Below the pieces are notes generated by a model, which did not search any database, was not told the DNA's origin, and saw only the letters and a program-made list of their open reading frames with translations. 64,000 bases of DNA from Pseudobdellovibrionaceae bacterium. Its GTDB lineage: Bacteria > Bdellovibrionota > Bdellovibrionia > Bdellovibrionales > UBA1609. A program made the position numbers and the translations under genes. Positions within the stretch are counted from its first letter, which is position 1. Each line of letters starts with the position of its first letter. Positions 8,784 through 16,743 of the stretch are shown here, piece after piece. The stretch covers positions 574,848-638,847 of the forward strand of contig JACKAM010000003.1 of the NCBI GenBank assembly GCA_020635075.1, written 5' to 3'.

Positions 8784-11084
8784 TTATCCCGCGCCTTCCA
8801 ATACATCTACAAGGGACGAGGTCTCCATGCCGTCACCTCCCCCACCTTTATCACCGAAGTTGATGATTCTAGGGGTGAGGAAGATGAGGAGTTCATTCTT
8901 TTGAAAATCACGGCCGCGAGCTTTGAACAGCCAGCCCAATACGGGAAGATCCTTGAGGACTGGAACTCCCGATTCAGACTGGGTGTTGTCGCTCTGGTAG
9001 ACGCCACCAATGACGGCAGTTTGTCCATTGTCGACAAGAACCTTGGTCTTTGCCTGACGAGTATTGATCGCCCGAGCCAAAGACTCTGTATCGACCACAC
9101 CGCCGGCGAACTGACGTTTAACATCGACGTCCAAAATTACACTGCCCACTGCCGTAATCTGCGGGGTAACCTTTAAATTCAGCGTCACAGGTGTTCTTTC
9201 AACCTGGGTCTTAGATGTTCCACCCTGCTCGGTGACAGTCGACTTCGTCAACACCTGACCTTCCTGTGTGATTTCCGCAGCCTGCTTGTTCAAAGTTACA
9301 ATTCTTGGCGAGGAAAGTACTTTAGCGGAATTCTCAGTTTCAGCTAGAGAAAGAATCGCACCCAACTCACCCAGGAAGTCCAACCTACCAACTGTCAGGC
9401 TAAGAGCGAATGGATTCCCTCGCAAGGAATCCCGACTCACCGGGTTCACACTGAATGTGGTGCGCAAGTCCAGAGGGCCACCATTGGCACCACCGGAGTC
9501 GCTCAAAGTAACGGGCTCACCGTCAAAGCTCCAGTTGACGCCCACGCTTCTCTGGAATGCCTCGGTCGCCTCAACAATCTTGCCCTCGATCATCACCTGC
9601 ATTGGCGGAATATCAAGGTTTTTGACCAAGCGAGTGATCCGGTTGAGCACCTCGTCGGTGTCGGTAATAATCAATGAACTTGTGCGTGGATCGGCAGCGA
9701 TTCTACCCCGTCCTTCAGATAAAAAGGGTCTTAACTGGCCTGCCAACTCTTCAACTACAGCATAGCTGACAGGAAGAACCTTCACGCGAATGGGTATCAA
9801 AGACTTCTGAGATTCAATAATCGCCCGAGCCGAGTCGGCCTCAGCCTGCAAGGTTCCAAGAGTTGAAATGCGGATAACATTCCCCTGGCGAATATACCCC
9901 AACCGTTTTGCCCTCATGATGGTGATCAAAGCCTGATCCCAAGGGACTTCACGAAGTTTCAGGGAAATGGATCCACCAACATCATCACTGATGATCATGT
10001 TGATTCCCGAATACTCGGCGATGAAATTCAATGCATCACGAACATCGGCATCCTTGGTTTGAATAGACAGCTTGCGGCCATAGAACTTGTTGTTCCCCAT
10101 CAAGAACTCATCCAGGGTTCGCGAACCCAACACCTTTTCATCTTTTTCTGCCTCTGCCACATTATAAGATGGTTCCGAATCATCCTCTTCGACAGCGGCC
10201 TGTAAATCAGTCTCCTCGACAATCTCTTCCGGCTGGGCATCATCAACAAAAGCTGCCATATTTTCCTGCGTTGGTGGCAACACAAGAATCGAGTTCCCCT
10301 CCTGTTGAACAAGGGCCCGACCAGGATTTCGCATCTGCACGACAATCCTTGCGGTCGAGGAGCCGGAGTTCTGATAAGCGTTGATGGCTGCAAACTCGCT
10401 TTCAAATTCCTTCATAATATATGGACGCTTCAGGCGCCTAGGGAGGTTGGCTCCTGCAATCTCAATAACAAACTGGTTACTGTCTTCGTTTAATCTTGTT
10501 CGGTAATTGGCTTTTCCTGAAGTCTCGATAACCACAGTTCCGCCAGCCTGGTTGGCCAAATACTTAATATCTGTAACTTCGTTTCCTGCCACGCCTCCCG
10601 CGGCGGGCTCAGCAAAGTCCTCAACACCCCCCCCCGGCTCCATTGGCAAGGGTTCAGAGGCCACGTCCTGGGTCTCTTCCATGGGTTCCGGGAAAGGCTC
10701 TGACTCAGCCAGAGGGTCTTCAGTGCCCAGCCCGTCCTCTTCCATGGGCTCCTGGCCAGCATCAGCGGTCTCCATATCAGGCTCGGCAAATTCGTCATCA
10801 GTGAATTCATCACCGGCCATATCGTCCCCGCCGGCAAAGGCATCCTCATCTCCACCTGCGGCATCATCACCGCCCAAGTCGGCAACATCGGCCTCGTCGG
10901 CAAACTCGTCACCCATCTCATCGCCGCCGGCATCATCCACGTCGTCGACGCCCCCTTCATCACCAGCCCCAGCATCAAGCTCAGCGAGATCATCGCCACC
11001 CTGATCCGGCTCAACGCTGGTACAAGCCGTAAAACCCAGCAGCAAAAAAACGAGAAATAGGTGTTTAAATTTAATCTGCATCAT
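8784..11084 (-). CDS. pilQ: Type IV pilus secretin PilQ, predicted lipoprotein with acidic linker
   Basis: 766 residues forming the outer-membrane pore for type IV pili. The signal peptide ends in LGFTAC, which looks like a lipobox (Cys21), so it may be a lipidated secretin. Residues about 25–160 are extremely Asp/Glu/Gly/Ala-rich. An AMIN-type domain follows (about 165–260), a second acidic stretch, an STN/secretin-N domain (LSIQTKDADVRDALNFIAE), an N-domain (VKVLPVSYAVVEELAGQL) and the conserved secretin core ending VPVLKDLPVLGWLFKARG and ELLIFLTPRII. GGAG sits eight bases before the ATG. It is the last core gene of pilMNOPQ; the cNMP-domain gene follows. Very sure of PilQ; lipidation is inferred. 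Confidence 0.95.
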   Translation of the reverse strand: MMQIKFKHLFLVFLLLGFTACTSVEPDQGGDDLAELDAGAGDEGGVDDVDDAGGDEMGDEFADEADVADLGGDDAAGGDEDAFAGGDDMAGDEFTDDEFAEPDMETADAGQEPMEEDGLGTEDPLAESEPFPEPMEETQDVASEPLPMEPGGGVEDFAEPAAGGVAGNEVTDIKYLANQAGGTVVIETSGKANYRTRLNEDSNQFVIEIAGANLPRRLKRPYIMKEFESEFAAINAYQNSGSSTARIVVQMRNPGRALVQQEGNSILVLPPTQENMAAFVDDAQPEEIVEETDLQAAVEEDDSEPSYNVAEAEKDEKVLGSRTLDEFLMGNNKFYGRKLSIQTKDADVRDALNFIAEYSGINMIISDDVGGSISLKLREVPWDQALITIMRAKRLGYIRQGNVIRISTLGTLQAEADSARAIIESQKSLIPIRVKVLPVSYAVVEELAGQLRPFLSEGRGRIAADPRTSSLIITDTDEVLNRITRLVKNLDIPPMQVMIEGKIVEATEAFQRSVGVNWSFDGEPVTLSDSGGANGGPLDLRTTFSVNPVSRDSLRGNPFALSLTVGRLDFLGELGAILSLAETENSAKVLSSPRIVTLNKQAAEITQEGQVLTKSTVTEQGGTSKTQVERTPVTLNLKVTPQITAVGSVILDVDVKRQFAGGVVDTESLARAINTRQAKTKVLVDNGQTAVIGGVYQSDNTQSESGVPVLKDLPVLGWLFKARGRDFQKNELLIFLTPRIINFGDKGGGGDGMETSSLVDVLEGAG

Positions 11085-11114
11085 CCTTGATACTCCTAGT
11101 TGCGTACCTTCCGG

Positions 11115-11828
11115 TTACCGGGAAATCTTCATAACCGTTGTCGTATAGATGACTTCATCTTCCTTACGAGTCGCCTCAACAACTACAACTTCGCCCTCAC
11201 GAATAACTGCAATGTATCCATTGTTTCGACCAATACGTTCATTCTTGCCAATGATATGCACCGTATTGGTGGGATCCAAAAACATTGCCTTCGGCTCCCT
11301 CACCTCCCAGATTATACCTACAAGACGAATTTCATTCAGGTCAAATCGCTGCAAAGGCAACAATGGACCTTGAAGTTCGCCCTGATCCACCGGTTCAACC
11401 TCGACATAAGGCTTGAAGGGATCTTTACGGTTTTTGGGGTCATAAATGAAAGGCTCCAGGAAAGTCTGGAAATCCGTAAATTTGGGAATTGGTACACCGT
11501 CAATCGAATCAGGAATTCCACCCTCGCCAGGCTGAGCCCCTTCAGCTGGTGGAGGAAGTTCGCCTTCAGGCATTGGAGGGGGCATGGCTCCCTCAACCGG
11601 ATTTTCCACACCACCTTCTGAAGGAGGTGGTGCCGCCGGAGCATCTACCGTGACCTCACCTTGGGCGGGCGGAGGCATTTGAATTTCAACTTCAGGGGCT
11701 GGTGGAGGTTCGGGAGTTTGCGAGCTGGACGGTGTTACAAATTGGGTGGCAACGAAAAAGGCCAAGGCGATGCTGACTAAACCAACCCCCAAATAAGCAC
11801 CCAAGGTCTTAAGCTCTTTTAACGTCAT
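11115..11828 (-). CDS. pilP: Type IV pilus assembly protein PilP
   Basis: 237 residues. An N-terminal membrane helix (about residues 10–30) lacks a lipobox cysteine, so unlike the Pseudomonas protein it appears to be held by a transmembrane anchor. Residues about 35–105 are Pro/Glu-rich and should span the periplasm. The C-terminal PilP fold contains DPFKPYV (the conserved DPF motif) and the segment LNEIRLVGIIWEVREPKAMF, which matches the secretin-binding homology region. It overlaps pilO by four bases and precedes pilQ by 30 bp. PilP links the inner-membrane PilMNO complex to PilQ. Confidence 0.92.
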   Translation of the reverse strand: MTLKELKTLGAYLGVGLVSIALAFFVATQFVTPSSSQTPEPPPAPEVEIQMPPPAQGEVTVDAPAAPPPSEGGVENPVEGAMPPPMPEGELPPPAEGAQPGEGGIPDSIDGVPIPKFTDFQTFLEPFIYDPKNRKDPFKPYVEVEPVDQGELQGPLLPLQRFDLNEIRLVGIIWEVREPKAMFLDPTNTVHIIGKNERIGRNNGYIAVIREGEVVVVEATRKEDEVIYTTTVMKISR

Positions 11829-12448
11829 TGTGGCTGCCCCTCAGTTGTTGCCTCCTGGGCCGGTAGATAACGGAAACCCTTAATCAAACACTTGAAAGTG
11901 ATCATCGGAGACTCACGGTCGCCAATCTTGGCGGAGCTAACCATTGAGAGCTGGGAAATCGACAGGATCTTATCCAGCTTGGTCAGGTAGGAAAGAAACA
12001 AGAGGAGCTGAGCATAAGTCCCCACCAACTCCACCTCAACGATCATCTCCTCGTAGAACTGCCCTTCTTCAGATGTCGCACGAGACGCCATATTGCTGGT
12101 CACTTCACCAATACCGTTAATGCCCACTCCAGCAGCCTTGGCTTCGGTGGAGATGATCTTCATTAGATCGGGCATACTCATTTTCTCTGGAATGTAAGAG
12201 AGAAAGGAGTCAAACTCCGTACCCAATACACCCATGACTTTTTGCATGGTCTTGATTCGCTCAATCTGTCTTTCCAGTCCCTTAATCTCCGTTTGCTTAT
12301 CCTGAATTTGCTCCTTGGTTTGAGCGATTGAAACCTCAAGTTCGCTTCCGCTATCATAACCAATCGAGTAATAGAGTCCGGCAATCAACAGGCCGAACAT
12401 CAGCGCTTTACCAAAAGTAAGTTGCTGCATCCGATCCGCGAGAGTCAT
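11825..12448 (-). CDS. pilO: Type IV pilus inner-membrane alignment protein PilO
   Basis: 207 residues. A short cytoplasmic N-terminus, one membrane helix (about 13–30), a coiled-coil segment (about 35–75, rich in Gln/Glu/Lys) and a C-terminal ferredoxin-like domain make the usual PilO layout. The gene overlaps pilN and pilP by four bases each, which supports translational coupling and equal stoichiometry with PilN, its partner. Confidence 0.92.
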   Translation of the reverse strand: MTLADRMQQLTFGKALMFGLLIAGLYYSIGYDSGSELEVSIAQTKEQIQDKQTEIKGLERQIERIKTMQKVMGVLGTEFDSFLSYIPEKMSMPDLMKIISTEAKAAGVGINGIGEVTSNMASRATSEEGQFYEEMIVEVELVGTYAQLLLFLSYLTKLDKILSISQLSMVSSAKIGDRESPMITFKCLIKGFRYLPAQEATTEGQPQ

Positions 12449-13041
12449 TCGGCAACTCCAATGGCTGTTGTAATCTCAAAGTTCTTCAAGGTACCGTCCG
12501 GAGTGTTTTGTTCCTTTGCTTGCAATAAAATCACATCAGTAAAAAATACGCTTTTATCCAGAGCCTGAATCAAATCAGTCAAATCATCATCCGTAAGTGC
12601 AAAGCCCTTTAGGCTAAACTTCTCATCCTGGTAGGTAAGCGTTGTCAGCCACACCCGTTCCGGCATGATTGTCTGCATATAGTCGAGGGCCTTTAGCTCG
12701 CGCAGTCGGGTTTTGGAGAGCTGCTTCATGATCTTCATCTTGTCTTCCAACTCTTTGGACTGCTTTTCTAGCTCAGAAACCTTGGAATTCTCGGCCTTGA
12801 GCTTATCCACCTCAGCCTGGAGCTCATTGAGCTGAATCATGTACCTCTGCTGTTCCTCCTTTAGAGAATCCACGTTATGGTTTTCAACAAAGACCAAAAC
12901 GACAGCAAATACAGCCATCAGCATGATCTTGATAACTGCTTCTTTCTGAGCCTCGTTACCTCCCCGGTCAATGGATACGGCATAGGTCGTATCGCCACCG
13001 CCTTGCATGGACCGGTTTTTCAGGAGGTTAACTTTAATCAT
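12445..13041 (-). CDS. pilN: Type IV pilus inner-membrane protein PilN
   Basis: 198 residues. The N-terminus MIKVNLLKNR is the PilM-binding INLLP-type motif of PilN. A membrane helix (about 36–54) follows, then a coiled coil (about 60–105) and a periplasmic ferredoxin-like domain with LKALDYMQTIMPERVWLT. It overlaps pilM and pilO by four bases. PilN pairs with PilO and docks PilM to the membrane. Confidence 0.93.
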   Translation of the reverse strand: MIKVNLLKNRSMQGGGDTTYAVSIDRGGNEAQKEAVIKIMLMAVFAVVLVFVENHNVDSLKEEQQRYMIQLNELQAEVDKLKAENSKVSELEKQSKELEDKMKIMKQLSKTRLRELKALDYMQTIMPERVWLTTLTYQDEKFSLKGFALTDDDLTDLIQALDKSVFFTDVILLQAKEQNTPDGTLKNFEITTAIGVAE

Positions 13042-14093
13042 GCATCACCCAACTCACGCATTCCCAAACCCATCGCCACCGCCGAAAAGTCCCTGATTTG
13101 GGAAATATAGTCTGGAGAAAACACTTTGTCGTTGTATGCAAGGTTTATAAAGGGATCAAATATCTCCACTTGAAGACCGATGTGCCGAGACAAGTTGTCT
13201 AGCAAGCCGCCAGTTCTTGATCCTCCGCCCGTCACAAAACACTGGGTGATTGAACCGCTGGACGAGGTGTTCTTGAAAAAGTCCAAGCTCCCCTGAATTT
13301 CATCGCAGACAATTTCGTGGGTGGTTTGAATAATCCGCCCCAACTCCTCAGGGCCTGGGTGACCAGAGGAGTAGGCAATTTTGAGTGCCTCGGCCTCTTC
13401 CATGCTTATGCCCATGGATTTTTGCACTTCATTGTTGTAGGTCATCCCTCCAACGGGGATATCCCGGCAAAAAACAACTTCGCCACTTTCAACAACCACA
13501 AAGTTGGTGACACTGGCGCCAATATTGAGAAGGCCAACGACGTGCCCTTCCATTTCGCCGTAGTTTTTCTCAAAGCAGTTTGCCAGGGCAAAACCGCCCA
13601 CATCAAGAATGGAACAAATGAGGCCAGCTGATTCCACAATCTCAGCATAACGAAAGACATTCTCCTGGCGGGCCGCAATGAGGATAATGTCCATGGTTTC
13701 AGCACTTTGATTGACGTTTTCAAGAATTTTATACTCGAGATTTACTTCATTCACATCGAAGGGAATGTACTGTTCGGCTTCCCAACGAATCTGTTCCGCC
13801 ACAAGATTTTCATCCATTCGGGGAATCGTAATTTTTTTGACGATAATCGCAGTTCCCCAAAGTCCGGTGGCCACATGCCTTCGCTTTGTCTTAACTTCAG
13901 CTAACATCCGGCGGATGGCCTCGGCGATTGCCTGGCTGTCCATGATCTCCCCACCAATCACAGCCCCGGGTGGAGTTGGCGTGAGGCCAAAGGAAATCAG
14001 TTTAGCCCCTTTTCGACTGACATCAACTTCAGCAAGCTTGATCGTACTCGTACCAACATCGAGCCCGATGATCTTTTTGCCCGCGAAAAACAT
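13038..14093 (-). CDS. pilM: Type IV pilus actin-like ATPase PilM
   Basis: 351 residues from the ATG at 14093, preferred over an upstream TTG at 14111 because GAAGGGG precedes the ATG at nine bases. FtsA/MreB-like fold: phosphate-1 motif IIGLDVGTSTIKLAEV, phosphate-2 region VGLLNIGASVTNFVVV and adenosine motif FVTGGGSRTGGLLDNL. The cytoplasmic protein binds the PilN N-terminus and connects the pilus motor ATPases to the envelope complex. First gene of pilMNOPQ; a good sigma-70-type promoter lies 61–89 bases upstream. Confidence 0.95.
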   Translation of the reverse strand: MFFAGKKIIGLDVGTSTIKLAEVDVSRKGAKLISFGLTPTPPGAVIGGEIMDSQAIAEAIRRMLAEVKTKRRHVATGLWGTAIIVKKITIPRMDENLVAEQIRWEAEQYIPFDVNEVNLEYKILENVNQSAETMDIILIAARQENVFRYAEIVESAGLICSILDVGGFALANCFEKNYGEMEGHVVGLLNIGASVTNFVVVESGEVVFCRDIPVGGMTYNNEVQKSMGISMEEAEALKIAYSSGHPGPEELGRIIQTTHEIVCDEIQGSLDFFKNTSSSGSITQCFVTGGGSRTGGLLDNLSRHIGLQVEIFDPFINLAYNDKVFSPDYISQIRDFSAVAMGLGMRELGDA

Positions 14094-14153
14094 TCTGTGC
14101 TGCCCCTTCAAAGATGTATGCTTCGGCGCAGTAAATACCCTAATCCTCTAAAG

Positions 14154-14182
14154 ATTAAATCGAACGCGACATGAAATGTCAA
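14154..14182 (-). promoter_or_regulatory. Sigma-70-type promoter of the pilMNOPQ operon
   Basis: On the minus strand TTGACA (14182–14177) and TTTAAT (14159–14154) are separated by exactly 17 bases: a perfect -35 and a 5/6 match -10. The -35 overlaps the pilD stop codon. A 13-base palindrome GACATTTCATGTC (14168–14180) lies across the -35 and spacer, where a repressor or activator could bind. Transcription would start near 14147, about 54 bases before the pilM ATG. Confidence 0.65.
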
Positions 14183-14991
14183 TGTGGCGAAAGCAGCCCG
14201 GGTAGAAACAAATTCAAGTACCAGCGGCCGATGGCCTCGCCTCCGAAAATGTAAGCGAAGGCAGCCAAAACCAGATAAGGTCCAAAGGGTATGGTGCTCT
14301 TGAGCCCGCCTTTGGTCCTGATCGCAAAGACAATTCCCACCACACTCCCAATGATGCTGGAAGCTAGAATAACGAAGGGAATGGATTTCCAGCCCAGTAT
14401 AGCCCCAATCCAGCCGAGCAGTTTGATATCACCGCCACCCATTCCCTCCTCTTTCCGCAAGGCGAGATAGATGTAGGCTATTGCATAGAGAAAACCAAAT
14501 CCCAAAACTGCGCCTAAAAATGAATCCATGAAGCTTCGTTCGGGATTGATTGCCCCTCCCAATAAGCCCAGGGCCATTCCGGGCCAGGTGAAGACATCGG
14601 GCAAGATCATGTGATCCAAGTCGATAAAAGTCACAACAATCAAACCAAAAGCGAAAATCAGATACTCCAGAAGGATCCATGAAAATCCACATCGCAAATA
14701 CAGAGCTGCAAACGCCAGGCCGGTCAGAAATTCTACCAAAGGGTAACGTTTGGAAATAGGTGCCTTACAGCTGCGACAACGCCCCTTCAAAAGGAGCCAC
14801 GACAGAATTGGGACGTTGTCGTACCAGGCAATGGAAGCCGAACACTTGGGGCATGCGCTCCCCGGCCAGGCAACGTTTTTCTTGAGTGGAACACGGTAAA
14901 TAAGCACATTGCCGAAACTGCCAAATATGGCACCAAATGCAAAGAAAGTGAGCGCAGTTACAGCTATCCAAAGATCGAATTGCTCAAGCAA
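14179..14991 (-). CDS. pilD: Prepilin peptidase / N-methyltransferase PilD
   Basis: 270 residues, multi-pass membrane. The N-terminal methyltransferase region has GSFGNVLIYRVP and the paired cysteine motif CPKC...CRSC typical of bifunctional enzymes. The two catalytic aspartates of the TFPP aspartyl protease are in FIDLDHMILPD and GMGGGDIKLLG. Full family length. It cleaves and N-methylates type IV prepilins and pseudopilins at the inner membrane. It overlaps the upstream ABC permease gene by eight bases and lies just upstream of the pilM promoter. Confidence 0.96.
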   Translation of the reverse strand: MLEQFDLWIAVTALTFFAFGAIFGSFGNVLIYRVPLKKNVAWPGSACPKCSASIAWYDNVPILSWLLLKGRCRSCKAPISKRYPLVEFLTGLAFAALYLRCGFSWILLEYLIFAFGLIVVTFIDLDHMILPDVFTWPGMALGLLGGAINPERSFMDSFLGAVLGFGFLYAIAYIYLALRKEEGMGGGDIKLLGWIGAILGWKSIPFVILASSIIGSVVGIVFAIRTKGGLKSTIPFGPYLVLAAFAYIFGGEAIGRWYLNLFLPGLLSPH

Positions 14992-15751
14992 AATCTTTTC
15001 TCCGGAAAACCCAGGAGGTCAGAACTGCAAAAAGCACAAACCAGCCAACAGAGTAGCCAATGGCGGCAATTACTTCACCCCTTCCTATGACTTCATCGTA
15101 TATGACGGCTGATCGCCAATTGAATTTCTCCAAATTGGGAAGGACCGCCGTTATCACATCGCTGAAAAAATTGAACCCTGCATCCTTGCTTTTAGCGGCA
15201 AAAAAAGCCAAATCGTTCAGCCAATGGCCAATCAAAAAGAGACCAATAGAAAAGGTCACTGCCATCATAGGACTGGCAAAACTTCCGAAAAATATCGTCA
15301 TACCCAAAAGCACCAGGGATTCCAGCACCACCCCGATCAAAGCAATCCCAAATTGAACGGTTAGCGGTACATCGAGGAAGAAGAAGATGCCCACCAGCAC
15401 CAATGCCAGACCAAGAACAACTGTGAAGGTAATCAGAGTTAGGCCCAGACACTTGCCCAACAAAAACTGTGGGCGGGAAATTGGTCGAGCCAGGAGGGTC
15501 AAAATGGTTTTTTTGTCCATCTCCTTTGCCACCAGGGTGCTGCCAACAAAAATACTCAGAGCCACCATACTCAAATGAATGGCAGTAAAACCAAAGTTTG
15601 CTGAAATCCTCGCCTGTTCAGCAAAACTCAGCTCACCAAGCGCAAGGCTGAGACCAATGAGCAGTAGGGCAAAAACGAGCAGCCCGTAGAGAATGCGGTC
15701 TCTGATGATCTCAAGGTAAGTGTTCTTGGCCAAAACCCAAATGATCTTCAC
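14984..15751 (-). CDS. ABC-2 type transporter permease
   Basis: 255 residues with six predicted membrane helices and the LLARPISRPQFLLGKCLG segment that precedes the second helix in ABC-2 permeases of the NatB/YhaP kind. It overlaps the preceding ATPase gene by four bases, so the two form one exporter. The substrate cannot be told. In this order (ATPase, permease, pilD) the three genes are probably cotranscribed. Confidence 0.85.
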   Translation of the reverse strand: MKIIWVLAKNTYLEIIRDRILYGLLVFALLLIGLSLALGELSFAEQARISANFGFTAIHLSMVALSIFVGSTLVAKEMDKKTILTLLARPISRPQFLLGKCLGLTLITFTVVLGLALVLVGIFFFLDVPLTVQFGIALIGVVLESLVLLGMTIFFGSFASPMMAVTFSIGLFLIGHWLNDLAFFAAKSKDAGFNFFSDVITAVLPNLEKFNWRSAVIYDEVIGRGEVIAAIGYSVGWFVLFAVLTSWVFRRKDFA

Positions 15752-16632
15752 GCGTTCTGACCCCGCAAGGCAATCTTGACGAAAGCTTCTTCTAAACTCA
15801 CCCTATCCTGACGAACTTCAAAAATGGTTGCCCCATCCTTTCTCAGCCCATCAATCAGGACCTGGGCTTCATCCAAACTTGGGGCTGAAACAGATTTCTT
15901 TTCACCACTCGCCAGATAGGTAATAGACGACTGATGTCCCATACTCAAAAGGAGCTTTTCGGTTTCACCTTCGTAAATGACCCTCCCATCGCGCAAAATG
16001 ACTAAGTTAGCGCAAAGCCTTTCCGCGTCGAGAAGGTGATGACTGCTAAAAAATACTGCTTTACCCATACTGGCAGTTTCTCGAATAATTTCAGCCAAAT
16101 AGTAGCGACCATCTGGATCCAGGCCACTCATAGGTTCGTCCAAAATTACAAATTCGGGATCGTGAATCAAGGCCTGAGCAACGCCAATCTTCTGTAGCAT
16201 CCCCTTTGAGTAGTCTTTGAGCTTCTTGTCACGCGCATGCCACAGGTCGACTTTCTTCAGCAAAGCCTCGATTCGCCCCTTTAGATCTACTCTCTTTAAT
16301 TTGGTTGAAAGCTCACCATAGAATTTTAAAAACTCACCACCAGTCAAATAATTGTAGAAGTACGGATGTTCCGGCAGAAAGCCGATTCTTCGTTTAACTT
16401 CGGGTGAGATGGGTTTATCGCCAAAAAAGGTGATGCTCCCTTGGTCAGGAAAGGCTAAGCCGAGGAGGCTCTTCATGGTCGTGGTTTTGCCGGCGCCATT
16501 CGCACCCAAAAACCCGGTGATGACCCCCGATGAAACTGTGAAATCCACCCCTCGTAATACCTCTTGCTTACGCGGAATAAATCCCTTCTTAAAGGACTTA
16601 TGAAGTCCCTCGACACGAACCACTTCTGCCAT
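15748..16632 (-). CDS. ABC transporter ATP-binding protein
   Basis: 294 residues from the ATG at 16632 (MAEVVRVEGLHKSF); a longer frame to 16671 adds 13 unconserved residues. Walker A GANGAGKTT, Q-loop region GFLPEHPYFY, signature YSKGMLQK (a C-loop variant common in ABC-2 exporters), Walker B FVILDEPMSGLD and the switch histidine SSHHLLDAE are all present. A C-terminal ~70-residue extension follows, typical of the DrrA/NatA type. Partner of the permease downstream. Confidence 0.9.
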   Translation of the reverse strand: MAEVVRVEGLHKSFKKGFIPRKQEVLRGVDFTVSSGVITGFLGANGAGKTTTMKSLLGLAFPDQGSITFFGDKPISPEVKRRIGFLPEHPYFYNYLTGGEFLKFYGELSTKLKRVDLKGRIEALLKKVDLWHARDKKLKDYSKGMLQKIGVAQALIHDPEFVILDEPMSGLDPDGRYYLAEIIRETASMGKAVFFSSHHLLDAERLCANLVILRDGRVIYEGETEKLLLSMGHQSSITYLASGEKKSVSAPSLDEAQVLIDGLRKDGATIFEVRQDRVSLEEAFVKIALRGQNA

Positions 16633-16680
16633 ATCAAAATTGGACCACAAGGCGAGGCGACAATCAATCACCGAAGGGGA

Positions 16681-16727
16681 AGACTTATTGCATGGGGCAG
16701 ACCTATTTTGCTCCTGGTAATAAGTCT
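16681..16727. repeat. Nine-base inverted repeat between carB and the ABC ATPase gene
   Basis: AGACTTATT (16681–16689) and AATAAGTCT (16719–16727) are perfect inverted copies 29 bases apart in the 111-bp gap downstream of carB. No T-run follows on either strand, so it is not a standard terminator. It could be an operator for the ABC/pilD transcript or an mRNA hairpin. Role unknown. Confidence 0.35.
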
Positions 16728-16743
16728 GGGTTAGAACAAAACC

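Noticed and set aside
10507..11004. Plus-strand Ser/Pro/Ala-rich frame
   Set aside because: Mirror image of the Asp/Glu/Gly codons of the acidic region of pilQ; low complexity with no independent support.
16681..16727. Rho-independent terminator of carB
   Set aside because: The inverted repeat is AT-rich, 29 bases apart and has no T-run on the minus strand.
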